A DNA stretch of 64,000 nt from Rana temporaria (GCF_905171775.1 NC_053491.1:229452247-229516246), one strand, 5' to 3'; counted from the stretch's first letter, positions 43,623-57,015 are shown. A program made the numbers and translations. Notes: a model not told the origin generated them from the sequence alone.

Positions 43623-46000
43623 TCACTGCTGTTTTTTTCCCCCTTTAAAAGACAAAAGACCGGAAAAAAATGCACCTTTCTTAGTTTCTGTTATAAAATT
43701 CTGCAAATTAGTAATTTTTCTTTATAAATATTGGCCAACATTTATACTGCTATATATCTTTAGTAAAATTAACCCAAATTGGTGTATATTATTTGTGAAA
43801 GTTATAGCGTCCACAAGCTATGGTGCCAATCTCTGAAAATTGATCACACCTGATGTACTGACGGTCATTTCTTGAGACCCTAACAAGCCAGGAAAGTACA
43901 AATACCCCTCAAATTGCCCCTTTTTGGAAAGTAGACATTCCAGGGTATTTAGTAAGAGGCCCAACATGCAGGGAGCACCATCAGTTGTTCTAGGACCATA
44001 AATTACACATATAATTTGTTGACTACCTCTTGCACTTTTGAAGGCCCTGGAGAACCAGGACAATGGAAACACCCCAAAAATTACCCAATTTTGGAAACAA
44101 AACATCCCATCCTACATTCTATGAGGCATTATGAGTCTTTTGAACATGTCATTTTTTTCTACAAGTTTTCGGAAAATGTGGAAAGAAAATTAAAATGCAT
44201 TTTTTTTTTACACAACGTTGTCCATTTATACAATATTTCTAACGCATAGTATGTACACACGAAAAATTACACCTCAAAATTGATTCTCCTACTCCTCCCG
44301 AGTATAACAATACCATGTGTGTGAGACTTTTACACAGCCTGGCCATATACAGAGGCCCAACATGCAGGGAGCACCATTAGGTTTTCTAGGCACATACATT
44401 TAAAATCTAATTTGACTATGGATTGAGTATTGCTGACTATGGATGGGATGGCTGAGCGTAGATGGATGGATGAGACTGGAATTGTCACAGAGCAGTGCTG
44501 TGGGCACTACAGATCCAACCCACAGTGCTGCTGCACCCGATCTCTCCCCTATCCGTTCACACTTTACCAATCAGTACAGAGAGGGGAGAGAGAAACTGGA
44601 CATGACGTCGGTTTTGAAAATAAAATAAGAAATATGTTTTTTGCATTATTATGTATCTTAAATCATATTGCTAATTGCGTATTGTACTTGTTTGTAGCCT
44701 AAATACTGAAATGTGCACTTAACACAAAACAGTAATTTTGAAACTTTTGGAAATGCCAGTAAAAACGTGTCTGTGCCAGTACATTGTGGGTGGTTTGTCA
44801 GTAAATTTCAATCTGGTAGGTTGGCAACACTGCCACAGTGAGAGGAACTCTCTGCCCCCCTTTCTCTGCTGGGGGGGGGGGGGGGGGGGTGGTGCAGAAT
44901 CCATTTGACCAGCCCATTAGATATCTATTGACTAAACTTGCTTTATCCATACCTTTGTACATGCAGTCATTTTTAAGCTTTGGACTACCCTTAATTGATT
45001 TTGCCAGTTTAATAATTAGTTTGTTATAACTTCTTGTGGATGTTAAATACTATTTTATCCCTTGGGTATTAATATTGTCCTTTGAACATCCTGATATTCC
45101 CTAAAACCCCCTTCCTTAATGTGGCATTTATGGGTCATTGTTGGATTTGGTGCCTGGCTGGAAAGTACAAACACAAAATGATCTAATACCTCCTTTCTAT
45201 CTTTTGAAGAAGAAAAATGTAACAACTGGAAAATAATAGTTTGAAAGTAGAAAAATGATTCAATATTTGAGATTAAGTAGATATCATTTATATAAACAGG
45301 AGGCTTTGAGATGGTAGGAGGTTATGGTACTTAGAGATGCTTTTGTGTAATAACAAAGAGAGTTTTTTTTTTTGTAACGGTACATAATCTTGCAGAATAC
45401 AATCCTAATAATGTTTTATTGTGAACAGGAATAATAGTCTATCTGTATATTTTTAAATAATTCTTCTTGTCAATATGCTCTTGAATATTGGTACCATTGA
45501 AGTCCTATTTTATAAATGATGGGTTTGTATACATTTTTTTTGTTGAAACATATTTATTAAAAAGAATTCTGTGCATGACAGATAATACCTCAATGGATGA
45601 TGACCAGCTTTGTAACAAATGTTACCCTGAGCTTTGTGTAAGGTCAGTCGATTTTTCTTTTGGAAAATTCTGAAAGAAAATGTAATGCACATTCTTTGAG
45701 TGCTCAAACATATTCAACAAATACTCTTTCCAAGGTGATGACAAAGTAAAGAATTATGGGAATATGTTTTTCAGTATTTCAAGCGCTCAGAACCATTGAA
45801 TGGTCACTGCTTTCAATCATGTGCGTTTAGAACAGTTGCAGGTGTTTGCAAATATCATTTTTTGTATGGTAGAAATGAGTATTATTGATTTATTATTTGC
45901 ACCTTTATTCGTAGTTTAGCCCCAGGTAATGTTTTCCACGGATTTACATATTTTTTTTTTTTTATCATTCTCATTGTTTTTTAATTAATTTTTGTAGTCC
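43623..46000. other. Mostly unassigned; old repeat pieces
   Basis: CCCAACATGCAGGGAGCACCAT occurs twice (about 43960 and 44351), suggesting a diverged duplication. A poly-G run of 19 lies at 44871-44889. No supported gene; short ORFs lack motifs. Confidence 0.45.
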
Positions 46001-46002
46001 AG

Positions 46003-46730
46003 GGGCCAGATTCAGAAAGATCAGCGGATCTTTCTGCTGGCGTAACGTAACTCATTTACGTTACGCCGCCGCAAGTTTTTCAGGCAAGTGCTGTATTCAC
46101 AAAGCACTTGCCTGTAAAGTTGCGGCGGTGTAGCGTAAATCCACCCGGCGGAATTCAAATTTGGCGGGTAGGAGGCGTGTATCATTTAAATGATGCGCGT
46201 CCCCGCGCCAAACGAACTGCGCATGCGCCGGCCGCGACTGAATCCCAGTGCGCATGCTCCAAATGACGTCGGCAACTCGTCATGCTTTCGTCGTGAATGT
46301 AAATTACGTCCAGCCGTATTCGCGAACGACTTACGCAAACAACGTAAAAATGTCAAAACTCGGCGCGGGAACGACGGCCATACTTAACATAGGATATGCC
46401 GCACATACCCCTCATATAGCAGGGGTAACTATACGCTGGAAAAAGCCGAACGCAAACGACATTAAAAAAAAGCGCCGGGCGGTCATTCGTTTCTGAATCG
46501 GCGTAACTCCTCATTTGCATATTCCTTGCGTAATAATAATACGGAAGCGCCACCTAGCGGCCGGCCTGGAATTGCAGCCTAAGATCCGACGGTGTAAGAC
46601 TGTCGGATCTTAGGCATATCTATGCGTAACCTGATTCTATGAATCAGGCGCATAGATACGACGGCCGGACTCAGAGATACGACGGCGTATCAGGAGATAC
46701 GCTGACGAATCTCTTTTCTGAATCCGGCCC
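46003..46730. mobile_element. Harbinger-type MITE with CAG duplication
   Basis: Ends GGGCCAGATTCAGAAAGATC and CTTTTCTGAATCCGGCCC with CAG at 46000-46002 and 46731-46733. Interior: GCGTAACGTAACTC, GCCGCAAGTTTTTCAGGCAA, hairpin TAAGATCCGACGG / GACTGTCGGATCTTA, paired CTGATTCTATGAATCAG. Related to 40851 and 53452. Confidence 0.88.
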
Positions 46731-46733
46731 CAG

Positions 46734-47050
46734 GTGAAAAATGATTTTTTTCACCCCCAAAACGCGTTGGTTGTTTTCATGTGACAGTAATATGAACATT
46801 TAAATTCACGTTGTGGTTTAGTGCTTGTATACTTTGAGTTGCTTCTGTGTACCTATTGAGGGAGGCCTGTGTGTTTGAGAGCTGCCTCACCGCGATTTCC
46901 TTGTGATTGTCCCGTTGAAATAAGCATTGAAATTCTAGTGCCTATTAAATGCGTTTTCCCGAAAACCGATGCCAGTCACTTTGGCATTGTTTTGCTTATG
47001 TTCAGTCATCTTCAGACAAACACCTGGCAGAACACAAACTATCCTGCAGT
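46734..47050. other. Unassigned
   Basis: Nothing recognised. Confidence 0.4.
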
Positions 47051-47329
47051 CAGGAGCGGACTGACCATTGAGGCTCTCGGGCACTGCCACTAGGGGGCCC
47101 CATCAGGGTTGGCAGGCTCAATAAAACCAGGGACAGTATGTAAAATTCTGTGTTTTTTTTACATCTGTCCCTGATATGTCCGAAACTGACATGCTTTTGA
47201 TGTGAAAATCCTGAGATTTTAGCTGCCCGCCTCTGCACTGCCTCCTGGCGTGGTGGCCATCTGTAAGCCCGGGGGGCCCCATAATCTTCTATTGCCCGGG
47301 GGCCCCATGAGTTGTCAGTCCGCCCCTGC
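47051..47329. mobile_element. Foldback MITE, CAGGRGCGGACTGAC ends
   Basis: Ends CAGGAGCGGACTGACCATTG and GAGTTGTCAGTCCGCCCCTG. Further pairing GGGGGCCCC / GGGGGCCCC inside. The flanks CCTGCAGT and CCTGCTAG may be a decayed 8-bp duplication, which would fit hAT. Confidence 0.7.
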
Positions 47330-48353
47330 CTGCTAGTTAGATATGGCACCAATCAATGAGAGCTTTTTTCACAAATAGAAAACACCATAATCTGTGCATT
47401 TATAAGCCATTTTTCATGTTTTTTCATAGTATATTTTTCAGTAGCAACTTCTAAGATTGCTATTATACTGGGCATTACAGACGGGGTGATAATCAAGCCA
47501 GATTCAGGTAGTTACACTGCTTCTACGTAAATATGCATTTAATTATTTTTAATGAATACATAACTGGATTACATTGTATGTATGTTATACTGGGTATAAT
47601 AATATCAAGATAATACTGCAAATTATAATTTAATATCTTCTAATCAACTATAATACACGATTGGCTGGTCCTAGTGAAATAAGAGTTTTATCTTTGCTCA
47701 CATTAAATTATAAATTGACCTTTCTATCTCAATAGATTAAAAATTACAGATGCATTACACATATTAATATTGTTTCTATAGATACCATATATGCATATTC
47801 ATATAAAAATGTCCTTCCATATTTGACTTACAAGCTTGGAAACTCCCACTTCCGGTCAGGTAGCCGTGATAATCTGACTGGAAGTTCACCCCCCCCCCCC
47901 TTCCCTCGCAGCCTTCTGGGACACATTACAGTTCCCAAAAAGCTACAGGACCATTTACAAAGCACAGCACAGCTCACTCTGCAACATTAGGAATCCGGCT
48001 GTGAAGCTACAGTACAAGGAGTTGTGTAGCTACATGAAGTTGGCTCAGGTGAGGACAGTACTGGCTCCCTGAACAGGTAACAGGTAACTTTATTAAAAGC
48101 AGGGATGTTGCAGATGTTCGTGTCGAATGTAAGTTCGGCTCGAACATCAGGTGTTCGTTTGTTCGTAGATATCGGGGCACTGGCGGGAAGTTCGGCCGCC
48201 GTGGAGAGCCATATAGTGCACTGCAAGATCACTGTGCACTGACAGCAGCTGATGTGCCAAAGCATGCACCTGACCTGTATGATTTGGCCAAGCACAGCGC
48301 AATGTGCTGTGAGAGCCATAAATGGCCAAAGGCAGGGTGCCTTTGGCCAATCA
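47330..48353. other. Unassigned
   Basis: Includes a small repeat-like stretch with GTTCG (48115-48170). No gene. Confidence 0.4.
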
Positions 48354-48460
48354 TGGCACAGTGGCTCGGTTTGATGGCACAGTGTCTGCGTTTGATGGCA
48401 CAATGGCTGCGTTTAAAGCACAGTGGCTGCGTTTGATGGCACAGTGGCTGCGTTTGATGG
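48354..48460 (+). repeat. 21-bp minisatellite
   Basis: About five copies of GGCACAGTGGCTGCGTTTGA plus T, with small variants. Confidence 0.88.
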
Positions 48461-48464
48461 GTAC

Positions 48465-48927
48465 AGGGAGGCTGCAACAATAGGAAGTCCCGTTGGGGAA
48501 TTTGGTAAATAGCTTAGTGAATGGGTTGAAGCCTTGCTGACTTACATCATCCAATCATCTGCAAGCAACTTTCACATGATTGGGTGTTCTTTGCATCATG
48601 AGATTTTACTACATTCACTAAGCTCTGGGGAAAGTCCTCATGGAAGTGCAGATTTACATACAAAATGAATAGCCTATTTGCCTTTAGTAAATTAACCCCA
48701 GTATGTCCCGTCTTTAATAAAAAAAAAAAAAACCTTCCTGCATTTTGTTAGGTCAACTTTATAAATGTATCTACCTGTAAGCTACTCCAAAACAGGACCC
48801 CATGTCAAAATGATCTATAGAGCTACAGATATAGACATCTGAAATGATATGCAAATCCTGACTGCTGACCTTCGTACCTCCCAGGCCTGTGCAAACATGT
48901 GATTGATGCAGCACCAACATGGACGTC
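48465..48927. other. Unassigned, poly-A run
   Basis: Contains a GCCTTTAGTAAATTAACCCC end near 48680-48700, similar in style to the palindrome at 29404. Poly-A at 48719-48732. Confidence 0.4.
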
Positions 48928-48930
48928 TCA

Positions 48931-49201
48931 GGCCTCGTACACACGACCGAGTTTCTCGGCAAAAAAACGCAAGAAACTTGCTGGGATTTTTTTTTTTGCA
49001 GAGGAAACCGGTCGTGTGTACATTTTTCGACGAGGAAACTGTCGAGGATCCCTTTCGAGCCAAAAAGAGAGCATGTCTTCTTTTTCCTCGACGGGAATGG
49101 AGAAACTTGCCTTGTCAAGTTCCTTGACAGCCTAACAAGGAACTCGACGACCAAAACGATGTGTTTCGCCCGTCAAGTTCCTCGGTCATGTGTACGAGGC
49201 T
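48931..49201. mobile_element. Palindromic MITE with TCA duplication
   Basis: Ends GGCCTCGTACACACGACCGA and CGGTCATGTGTACGAGGCT, TCA at 48928-48930 and 49202-49204. Arms contain TTTCTCGGC, TCGACGAGGAAACTGTCGAG and TCAAGTTCCTTGACA. Confidence 0.88.
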
Positions 49202-49204
49202 TCA

Positions 49205-51905
49205 GATGTTTTGTCTCCTGATCACCTATGAGCCACCTTAAATACAATTCCACAGCTGGTTCTGGTAAATATAGCTTAGATTTCTTCCCAAAATTACAAA
49301 GGCCATAAGATTTAGAAACAAATATTACATTGCTAATGTCTGGTATATCTAGGGAATGTTGAAGAGCAGTGAAAAATGTTTCTGTGTATCCCCAGTGAGG
49401 GAAAAAATAGCAGATAGATGGAAAATAGCAATATATGAAATCTGCAAACTTATATCTGTGCTTTGGAGAACAATGCTGTCCATGTTTTCACATTAATCAT
49501 CAGACCGATCTCAGCCCCCTGCTGCTTGGCTTTTGTTCGCCTAGACTAAACTGACTTTTTTTGGAGGCATTCTGTTAGTTATTTCTTGATATAAAATAGT
49601 ATTTGTGGTGCTCATTTTTATGTCAGCAATTATACTTTTTTCCATATGGCTATTTTGTGCTGTATCTTTCTGTTTAGCTTGCCTGCAATGACAAGACAGG
49701 TACTTATGATATCACTTAATTAAAAAAAAATAAAAAATCCTAATAGTGTACGTAGACTGTTATCTATGCTTGCAAACCAACATGTGCACTGGCAACCTGT
49801 TTATACAGTAGGTCAATAAGCTGGAGACATACATACTTATTTCTGGTTGCCAATAATTGTGTTAATATATTCACAAGTTGATTCTATAGTTAAACAGTTT
49901 TTTTTTTGCCTTAATGCATTCCCCGAATGCCCACTAACTATACCCCACTCCTAAATACTTACCTGCTTTCTATTACCGATCCAGCGCAATGCAAGCTACA
50001 GCTGTGCTCATCTCTTCCTGGTCTTACAGGAGACACTGAGAGCCTTCACTATTCCATCGCTATTCCCTACTCTATCCCAAAAAATATATAAAAAAATGTT
50101 GGCTCTCTATACACTCTAAAGATGTAATGCATTAAATATGATGTGCCTTTCTTATATCATATTTCTTCCATTAAAGTTTTTTTTTTTGGTATACCAAAAA
50201 CATATTTTTTTTTTAATTCTGGATGGCAATTTGGCAATTATTCATTGTTTCCTGATTCCCTTAAAAGGCCAACTTTGGGCCACTAAAAAATGAACTCCTT
50301 GCAGTGGGGCTGCTCTCCTCCATTGCTCCTCACAGCTAGACCGTTCCCGGTAGCTTTTTCTTCCTTGCACTTCAACGGTCTAGGGGACAGATCACAAATA
50401 CGGAGATCTTGCCACCAGTGTCCCTACGGATATCTATAAAAGAATACAATATCAATTTTAAGGGAAATATGTATAAACTAGACATTTGTATGAATGCAAA
50501 TCACAGAAGTGTAGTGAGAATAATCATGGAAAGGAAAAAAGAATAAAATGCTAGTGGGGTAGCAGATCAGAGGACCTAAGCTTGGTCACTCTTCAACCTT
50601 GTTTACTAGATTCAGCATAATTTCGGCCCTTTTCTCCTTTTCTCTGGTAGGCTTATTGAAATGAATAAACTTGCTATGTTACACAATTTTATTTTAAAAA
50701 TAGCTCTTATAGAGCAAAGGTTTTATTCTGAGATATTTAGCTTCAAGGCCCTGTAGTTTTCAGCCATTTTTCTTACTGCAATCTTCAAGATGTACAGCAA
50801 ATCGTTTAACACTAAGTCATTAATAATTAGAGGGATCAAACCATATTTAATTATTACTAACAGTTCATGGTGAAAATTAGATTTACATTAAAAAGGCAAA
50901 GTGATTTTCTCCTATGAATCAGTGCAGTAATATTATATGGCGTGGCATTACATGTTGCTTATATTTGCAGTACACGAGTAGCGTGTTTGTCTGCACCGCA
51001 ACTTTGTCTCACTTGAGTACATCTTAAGCGTTTAACACGGTGACAAACCAACAAATCATCCTTCCGTGCTACTGCATACATTTTCAAAAGAGCACAGGTC
51101 TCTCCACCAGATGAATTGAAATTAAATTCTTTACTCTGGAAAGAATGGATTTCTTCCTAGCATACTGAATGGGATGCGGGGGGCAGACTGCAATTCTCCA
51201 CTAGACATGCTAAGACATGAAGAGAAAGGACAAGACAGCGAAGCAAACACTCAGGCGAAGGGACAGACAAAGCCTGAAGGTTCGGTGTCTCTGTCGCCGC
51301 CTCTGGCCTCTTGTCGAAAAGGGAGGGGTCTTCGCTCCATCAAGCTTGTGCCGGAGTTAGCATGCCATGACCACCCTCCTCCCCTGGCGATGTGAGAAAT
51401 GTCCCTTGTTGGTCACACTACGTTTGTTTTTCATTAGAAGTTAAGTGCAGACACGAGCGATCGAGAAGAGTTCAGTTTCCAGCCGTCTGTGCCTGATTGA
51501 AAGGCTGCGGGCAGCGGGGGAGCCTCTGGCAGGATCAAACAGGGCAAGCGACACAGTCACAAGTACCTGATGAAATTTATTGAGTCTACCTGTGGGAAAG
51601 CAGAGGCTGGAATTCTGCCATAGCTGAAAAACAAGATTGTTTGCGAGTTATCAGCGAAAAACACTATAAAATTCATTTGCTGATTCTTTTTAAGAGAGCA
51701 GAACAAGAGAAATACAAAAGCACAAAAAAAAGAAAGAAATGGCACGCAGTAAGCAAGATAGTTCAAAGTGGTGCTACTTTATGAAAAGAACAGCAAAACA
51801 AATTGTCACTAAACCCCCAAAAAATAATCATGGTTGTCTGATGTCATCTTTGTACTTTGTAATGGCAGCATCAGACAGCACATCTAGAAATAGACATTAA
51901 TAACC
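49205..51905. other. Longest single-copy stretch of the window
   Basis: About 2.7 kb with no TE ends. AT-rich to about 51120, then a GC-richer block (51170-51560) with an open frame at 51174-51395 that has no recognisable domain or splice context. It might be conserved non-coding sequence or part of an untranslated exon; neither can be shown here. Confidence 0.4.
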
Positions 51906-53086
51906 TAACCTCAATAAGGTTTACAATGCTTCATGACCAGGCCATTTTATTTAACTAACAATTGCACAGTTGTGCGATGATGTACCTAAAAAAAGGTGCA
52001 TGTCCTTTTTTTCCCACAAATATGATGGTATTTGATCACCCCTGCGTTTTTTTTTTTTTTTGCACTATAAACAAAAAAAATAATTTTTGAAAACAAACTA
52101 TATTTTTTTACTTCTACCGGTTCCGACCAGCTCACGCAGATATAATGCGGCAGAATATCTCTCCTGGGCAAAATCCTGTACATATACGGCTTTGCCCAGG
52201 AGAGCCACCAGAGGGCGCGCGAGAACAGCAGGGAACCCAATGCGCATGGCCGGCAGGCGCAATCACCGCCGGCCATGCACGATCGCGTACATAAGCGTCA
52301 GCATGGGGATTTGTGTGTAAATACACAAATCACCATGCTGTCAGAGGAGAGAAGATAGATCATGTGTTTCTACAAAGTAGAAACAGCGATCTGTTATCTC
52401 TCCTAGTCACTCCCCTCCCCACACAGTTAGAACACAGTGAGGGAACACATATTTAACCCCTTGATCGCCCCCTAATGTCAACCCCTTCCCTGCCAGTGAC
52501 CTTTATACAGTAATCAGTGCATATTTCTAGCACTGATCGCTCAATAAATGCCAATGGTCCCAAAAAAGTGTCAAAAGTCTCAAATCTGTCTGTCGCACTA
52601 CCGCTAAAAATCACAGATCACCTCCATTAGTAGTAAAAAAAATAAAAACGCCATAAAAATGCCTTACATTTTTCCCATAGTTTGTAGACGCTATAACTTT
52701 TGCGCAAACCAATCAATATACGCTTATTGCGATTTTTTTTTTTACCAAAAATATGTAGAAGAATACATATCGACCTAAGCGAATGAAGAAATGTGTTTAT
52801 TAAAAACATTTTTGGGGATATTTATTATAGCAAAAAGTAAAAAATATTTTTTTTTTTTCAAAATTGTCGCTCTTTTTTGTTTATAGCGCAAAAAATAGAA
52901 ACCGCAAAGGTGATCAAATGCCACCAAAAGAAAGCTATATTTGTGGGGGAAAGAAAGGACACACATTTTGTTTGGGTGCAGCATCGAACGACTGCGCAAT
53001 TGTCAGTTAAAGCGACGCAGTGCCAAATTTGTAAAAAGTGCTCTGGTCAGGAAGAGGGTAAAATTTTCAGGGGCTGAAGTAATTAA
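51906..53086. mobile_element. E-family element E5, decayed left end
   Basis: The right end GGGGCTGAAG meets a TTAA at 53083-53086. It contains ATTGCACAGTTGTGCGATG, TGGTATTTGATCAC, ACTGATCGCTCAATAAATGC, AAGTTATAGCG-type and TTGTCAGTTAAAGCGACGCA segments. A hairpin CTCTCCTGGGCAAA..TTTGCCCAGGAGAG lies at about 52159-52204. The left TTAA is not clear, so the start is approximate. Confidence 0.65.
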
Positions 53087-53451
53087 AACATATCCAATAA
53101 GAAAAATAAAAAAATCGAATTTCTTCCAAAATTTAGGCCAATATATATTCTGCTACATATTTTTGGTAAAAAAAATCATAATAATTGTATATTGATTGGT
53201 TTGCGCAAAAGTTATAGCGTGTACAAACTATGCGATATTTTTTTTTCTTTTACTAGTAATTGCGGCGATCAGTGACTTATAGCGGGACTACGATAGTGAA
53301 GCCATGCACATATGCACCAAACTAAAAAAAAAAAAAATGTTGCAGGAGCAAAAACCCATCCATTCAGGTATGTTGGGGGCAGTATGAGAATGGAAAATTG
53401 AGTTATGTGACCATGTTTCATCCTAAACATAGGTGTAACATAAAACACTTA

Positions 53452-53932
53452 TAGCCAGATTCACGTAGGAGGGCGCATCTTTAGTTCGGCGTAGCGCATC
53501 CTATTTGCACTACGCCGACGTAACATAGTAAGGCAAGGCCAGTATTCACAAAGCACTTGCTCCGTAAGTTACGTCGGCGTAGCGCAAATGGGCCGACGTA
53601 AACCCGCCTAATTCAAAGTAGGCATGTAGTGGGCGGGCTACATTTAAATTAACCGTGACCCCATGTAAATGAAGGCCGTTCGTACGGCGCATGCGCGTGC
53701 ATGCTCAGAGTCACGTCGCAAATACTCAATGCTTTCGACGTGAACGTAACCTACACCCAGCCCCATTCACGTACGCTTACGCAAATGACGTAAAATACGA
53801 CCGCTGTTCCGTCGTCCATACCTTGCATGGGCTGTGCCATCTTTTTGGTGGTTTATCTTTACGCCGGAAAAATGCCTTACGTAAATGGCGTATCTACTGA
53901 TACGCCGTCGTAAGTCTACGTGAATCTGGCTA
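53452..53932. mobile_element. Harbinger-type MITE with TTA duplication
   Basis: A perfect 17-bp inverted end TAGCCAGATTCACGTAG, with TTA at 53449-53451 and 53933-53935. Interior: GTTCGGCGTAGCGCATC, CGTAAGTTACGTCGGCGTAG, GATACGCCGTCGTAAG. 481 bp. Confidence 0.92.
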
Positions 53933-54194
53933 TTAGCTTTAAAACCTCTAGGGGGATGGACCTAAGGTGGATGGATGCAGTGTGTGCTGTCCATCAAATA
54001 AGCTTGTTGGACTTATGTAACATCATTAGCGTGCAGCCCATTGTTTGAAGCTGAGGGTTCACAGAGAGCAGAAATGGGCTTCTGGGCTTTGCACCCATCC
54101 ACAGTGCAAGAACAAATAGGCTGCGTATATGCAATGAGATTTAATTGATCCTCTAACATGAAACACTGTCACAAAAGGTGGAATACGCCTTTAA

Positions 54195-54434
54195 AGTGGT
54201 TGTAAAGGTAGATGGATTTTTACCTTACTGCACTCTATGCAGCACGGAAATGATCATGCACAAGTGCCCCCATAGAATGCAGCTTGCTGTGGGGGCACTT
54301 AGCAGGGGGAGGGGGGAGCACCAGAGAGAAGAAGATGATCAGGGCTGCTCTGTCCAAAACCAATGCACAGAGCAGGTAAGTATGAAATGCTTGTTATTGT
54401 GATAAACATAAAAAAACAAACCTGTACAATCACT
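54195..54434. mobile_element. TTAA-flanked MITE, 240 bp
   Basis: TTAA at 54191-54194 and 54435-54438; ends AGTGGTTGTAAAGG and CCTGTACAATCACT. Resembles the outer parts of the F family. Confidence 0.82.
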
Positions 54435-54438
54435 TTAA

Positions 54439-54886
54439 AAGAGAAGTATGAGGTTTGTTTGTTTTTCTGAATCATACTTGCCTAGGTGGGTGCAGCATCG
54501 GTCCAATGCTGCATCTGTACTCTGGCACCTCTAACACTGAGACCCGAGTAATCAAACACTGCCGATCGCCTGTTTCTTGAGGCTCCCTGAGCAGAGAGCT
54601 GGTGACTGTAAGTGGAACGCTGGGCTGTGGAGGGGGTGGGAGCGGCCGGCTCATGTTATCAGCTGTTCACTGAGAGGCTTAGCCGGTTGCCGGTCCAGGC
54701 ATGAGGGTGGATCCCGACCATATGGTCGCAATCCTTCCCGAGCCTGGACCACCTCAATGACGTCAGCCAACATCAGGCTTCAGCCCACTGTCTACTGAAA
54801 ACGGGATCACAGGAGTGCAAAGTCAAGTGCACTCCTGTGGTCCACAGGGGAAGTACAGCAAAACGAGCTTTGGCTGTACTTCTCCT
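54439..54886. mobile_element. TTAA-flanked MITE sharing its left TTAA
   Basis: Ends AAGAGAAGTATGAGG and GGCTGTACTTCTCCT, between the shared TTAA 54435-54438 and TTAA 54887-54890. It contains GCACTCCTGTGGTCCACAGG. It abuts the preceding MITE exactly. Confidence 0.78.
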
Positions 54887-54890
54887 TTAA

Positions 54891-55924
54891 GGGAAAACTG
54901 TCTCTGTGGATAGCGCAGGGGAGAGTACATTAATGGAAAAGATGGTTTGTTAATTCAAATAAAATGGTGATGTTTAAGACATTATGTTGGATTCAAATGT
55001 AGTTTTTAAATGGTGAGTTTAGTAAGAAGTTTAGTGTAATTGTATGACAGAAAATAGACACAAAAATAAAATAAAAATGACACTTGTATCATAATCAAAC
55101 AACTGATTTAGTCATAGCCTAAAATGATCCAAAGTACTTTTCTCACAAGGATCTGTAAGTGCATATGGAAGAATAAATCTATTTCTTTATAGCCTGTGAG
55201 TGCCTGCTTGCCACTTCATAATACTCACAGAGGAATGAAACGCTGATCCTGTAGTAAATCTGCTGCATTTGTCAAAAGGACAATCACCAAAATGTATTTT
55301 TTTTTCTTGAGCCTCACCAATTCTATACCTCTAGGCAATAGCCCTTTGGCTAACATTAGTTTAAAGCCTAGAGAGTAATGTAATGTGCCCAAGCAACTAA
55401 CTCTATCAATTCAGACTAATACAGTATGTGAATTGAAAACTTCAAAAACGATAGGAAAAGCATGTTGGAGTCTTTACATTTCTACAGAAAACATGGGCTG
55501 TGATACATCACTGAATTTATAGAGCTTTGTTAACACCTGGAACTTTTATTGTTCCGTCAGTGTGGACCCTTACCCAAAACTAACGTTGGCGGATATTTAT
55601 TAAATCCTGGAGGCAGGGCAATAGTTATGCTGTGGAAGGAAGGAGGTGGGTCCTAGCCTTGGAAATGCATGTCCTGGCAGCGGGAGCACATCCTCTGGCG
55701 GTGTCTTGTGTGTGCCACAGCGGCGGTTCTTCATGTGTCTAAAGTGCCTGGTTGCAGCGGCTCTTGTATAGCAGCCGCAGAGGGAGCTGCGCTCTGATCT
55801 TCAATTTCCACAGATATCCGGACTGCACACCGATTTAGTAGACACGCGTTTATTTACTTTTGCTTGTTTGTGAGTGCAACTTTTACCTTTTATCTCTACA
55901 ATAAACTCGCTTACTACACTATGG
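54891..55924. other. Unassigned
   Basis: No gene or repeat structure recognised. Confidence 0.4.
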
Positions 55925-56205
55925 GGGTTATGTACGAAAGGCAAATCCTCTTTGCGCTACAAGTGCAAACTACACGTGCAAATTGCATTGAAATTGCAAT
56001 GAAAGTGCACTTGGAGGTGCTGTAAATCTGAGGGGTAGATCTGAAACGAGGGGAAGCTCTGCTGATTTTATTATCCAATCATGTTCAAGCTAAAATGCTG
56101 TTTTTTATTTTCCTTGCATGTCCGCCTCGGATCTACAGCGACTGCACTTCCAAGTGCACTTTCAGTAGTGTAGTGCAAAGTGGATTTGCCTTTCGTAAAT
56201 AACCC
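55925..56205. mobile_element. Foldback MITE, GGGTTAT ends
   Basis: Ends GGGTTATGTACGAAAGGCAA and TTGCCTTTCGTAAATAACCC. Arms continue with ATCCTCTTTGCGCTAC-type and GTAGTGCAAAGTGGAT-type sequence and an inner TGCAATGAAAGTGCACTTGG segment. Confidence 0.8.
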
Positions 56206-56396
56206 GCTATGGTCGAATTGGCAGCCCTTTCTTTTGTTCTTTCCCCCACCTCTAACAAACTTTTTTTTTTAGAGCGAGTGCTTTTTTTCTTTTATATATT
56301 AGCTGAAGGTGTTTCCAAGCCTTCCCCCTAGACTACAGAAAATATTTTTTTTATTCGTTCCTGTGCCCCTGATTTTTTTTCTCACGTCTTTTCTGA

Positions 56397-57015
56397 GGCC
56401 TCGTACACAGGACCGTTTTCCTCGACAGAATCCATCAATAAACTTGGTGGCAGAGCTTTTTTGCAGAGGAAAACGGTCGTGTGTATGTTCGTGTGTATGT
56501 TTTTCATCGAGAAAACTGTCGAGGAACTCGACGAGAAAAAAAGAGAACAAGTTCTCTTTTTCCTTGACGGGAGTCTCAATTTCCTCGTCGTGTTCCTCGT
56601 CGGGCTGGTTTTCGACGAGAAACACGTTCGTGTGTATGCTAAGAAACCTGCGCATGCTCAGAATAAAGTATGATACGGAAGCGCACCTTCGGGAAAAGTA
56701 GCGTTTGTAATGGAGATAACACATTTTTCATGCTGTAACAGACTGAAAAGTGCAAATCGTCTCTTACCAAACTTTTACTTGACATGCAGTAACATGAGAT
56801 TAGCAAAAGCAGCCCCAAGGGTTGTGCCAGTGGAATCAAACTTCCCCTGCTGTTGTATGTGTTGTACGTCACCGCGTTTGAGAATGAGGAGATTTTGTCT
56901 TGACAGTGTGTACGCAAAGAAAGCTTGTCAAGATTCTCGACAAGCCTAACAAGGAACTCGTCGAGGAAAACGTTGTTTCATTTACGACGAGTTCCTCGGT
57001 CGTGTGTACGAGGCC
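56397..57015. mobile_element. Palindromic MITE with TGA duplication
   Basis: Ends GGCCTCGTACACAGGACCG and CGGTCGTGTGTACGAGGCC, TGA at 56394-56396 and 57016-57018. At 619 bp it is the longest of its sub-family. Arms include GAAAACTGTCGAGGAACTCG and CAAGATTCTCGACAAGC. Open frames on both strands reflect the palindrome. Confidence 0.88.

Noticed and set aside
51174..51395. 73-codon open frame in the GC-richer island
   Set aside because: It has no domain, no splice sites in a convincing arrangement and no support for coding.
56299..56724. 141-codon minus-strand open frame
   Set aside because: It lies mostly within a palindromic MITE that keeps both strands open.
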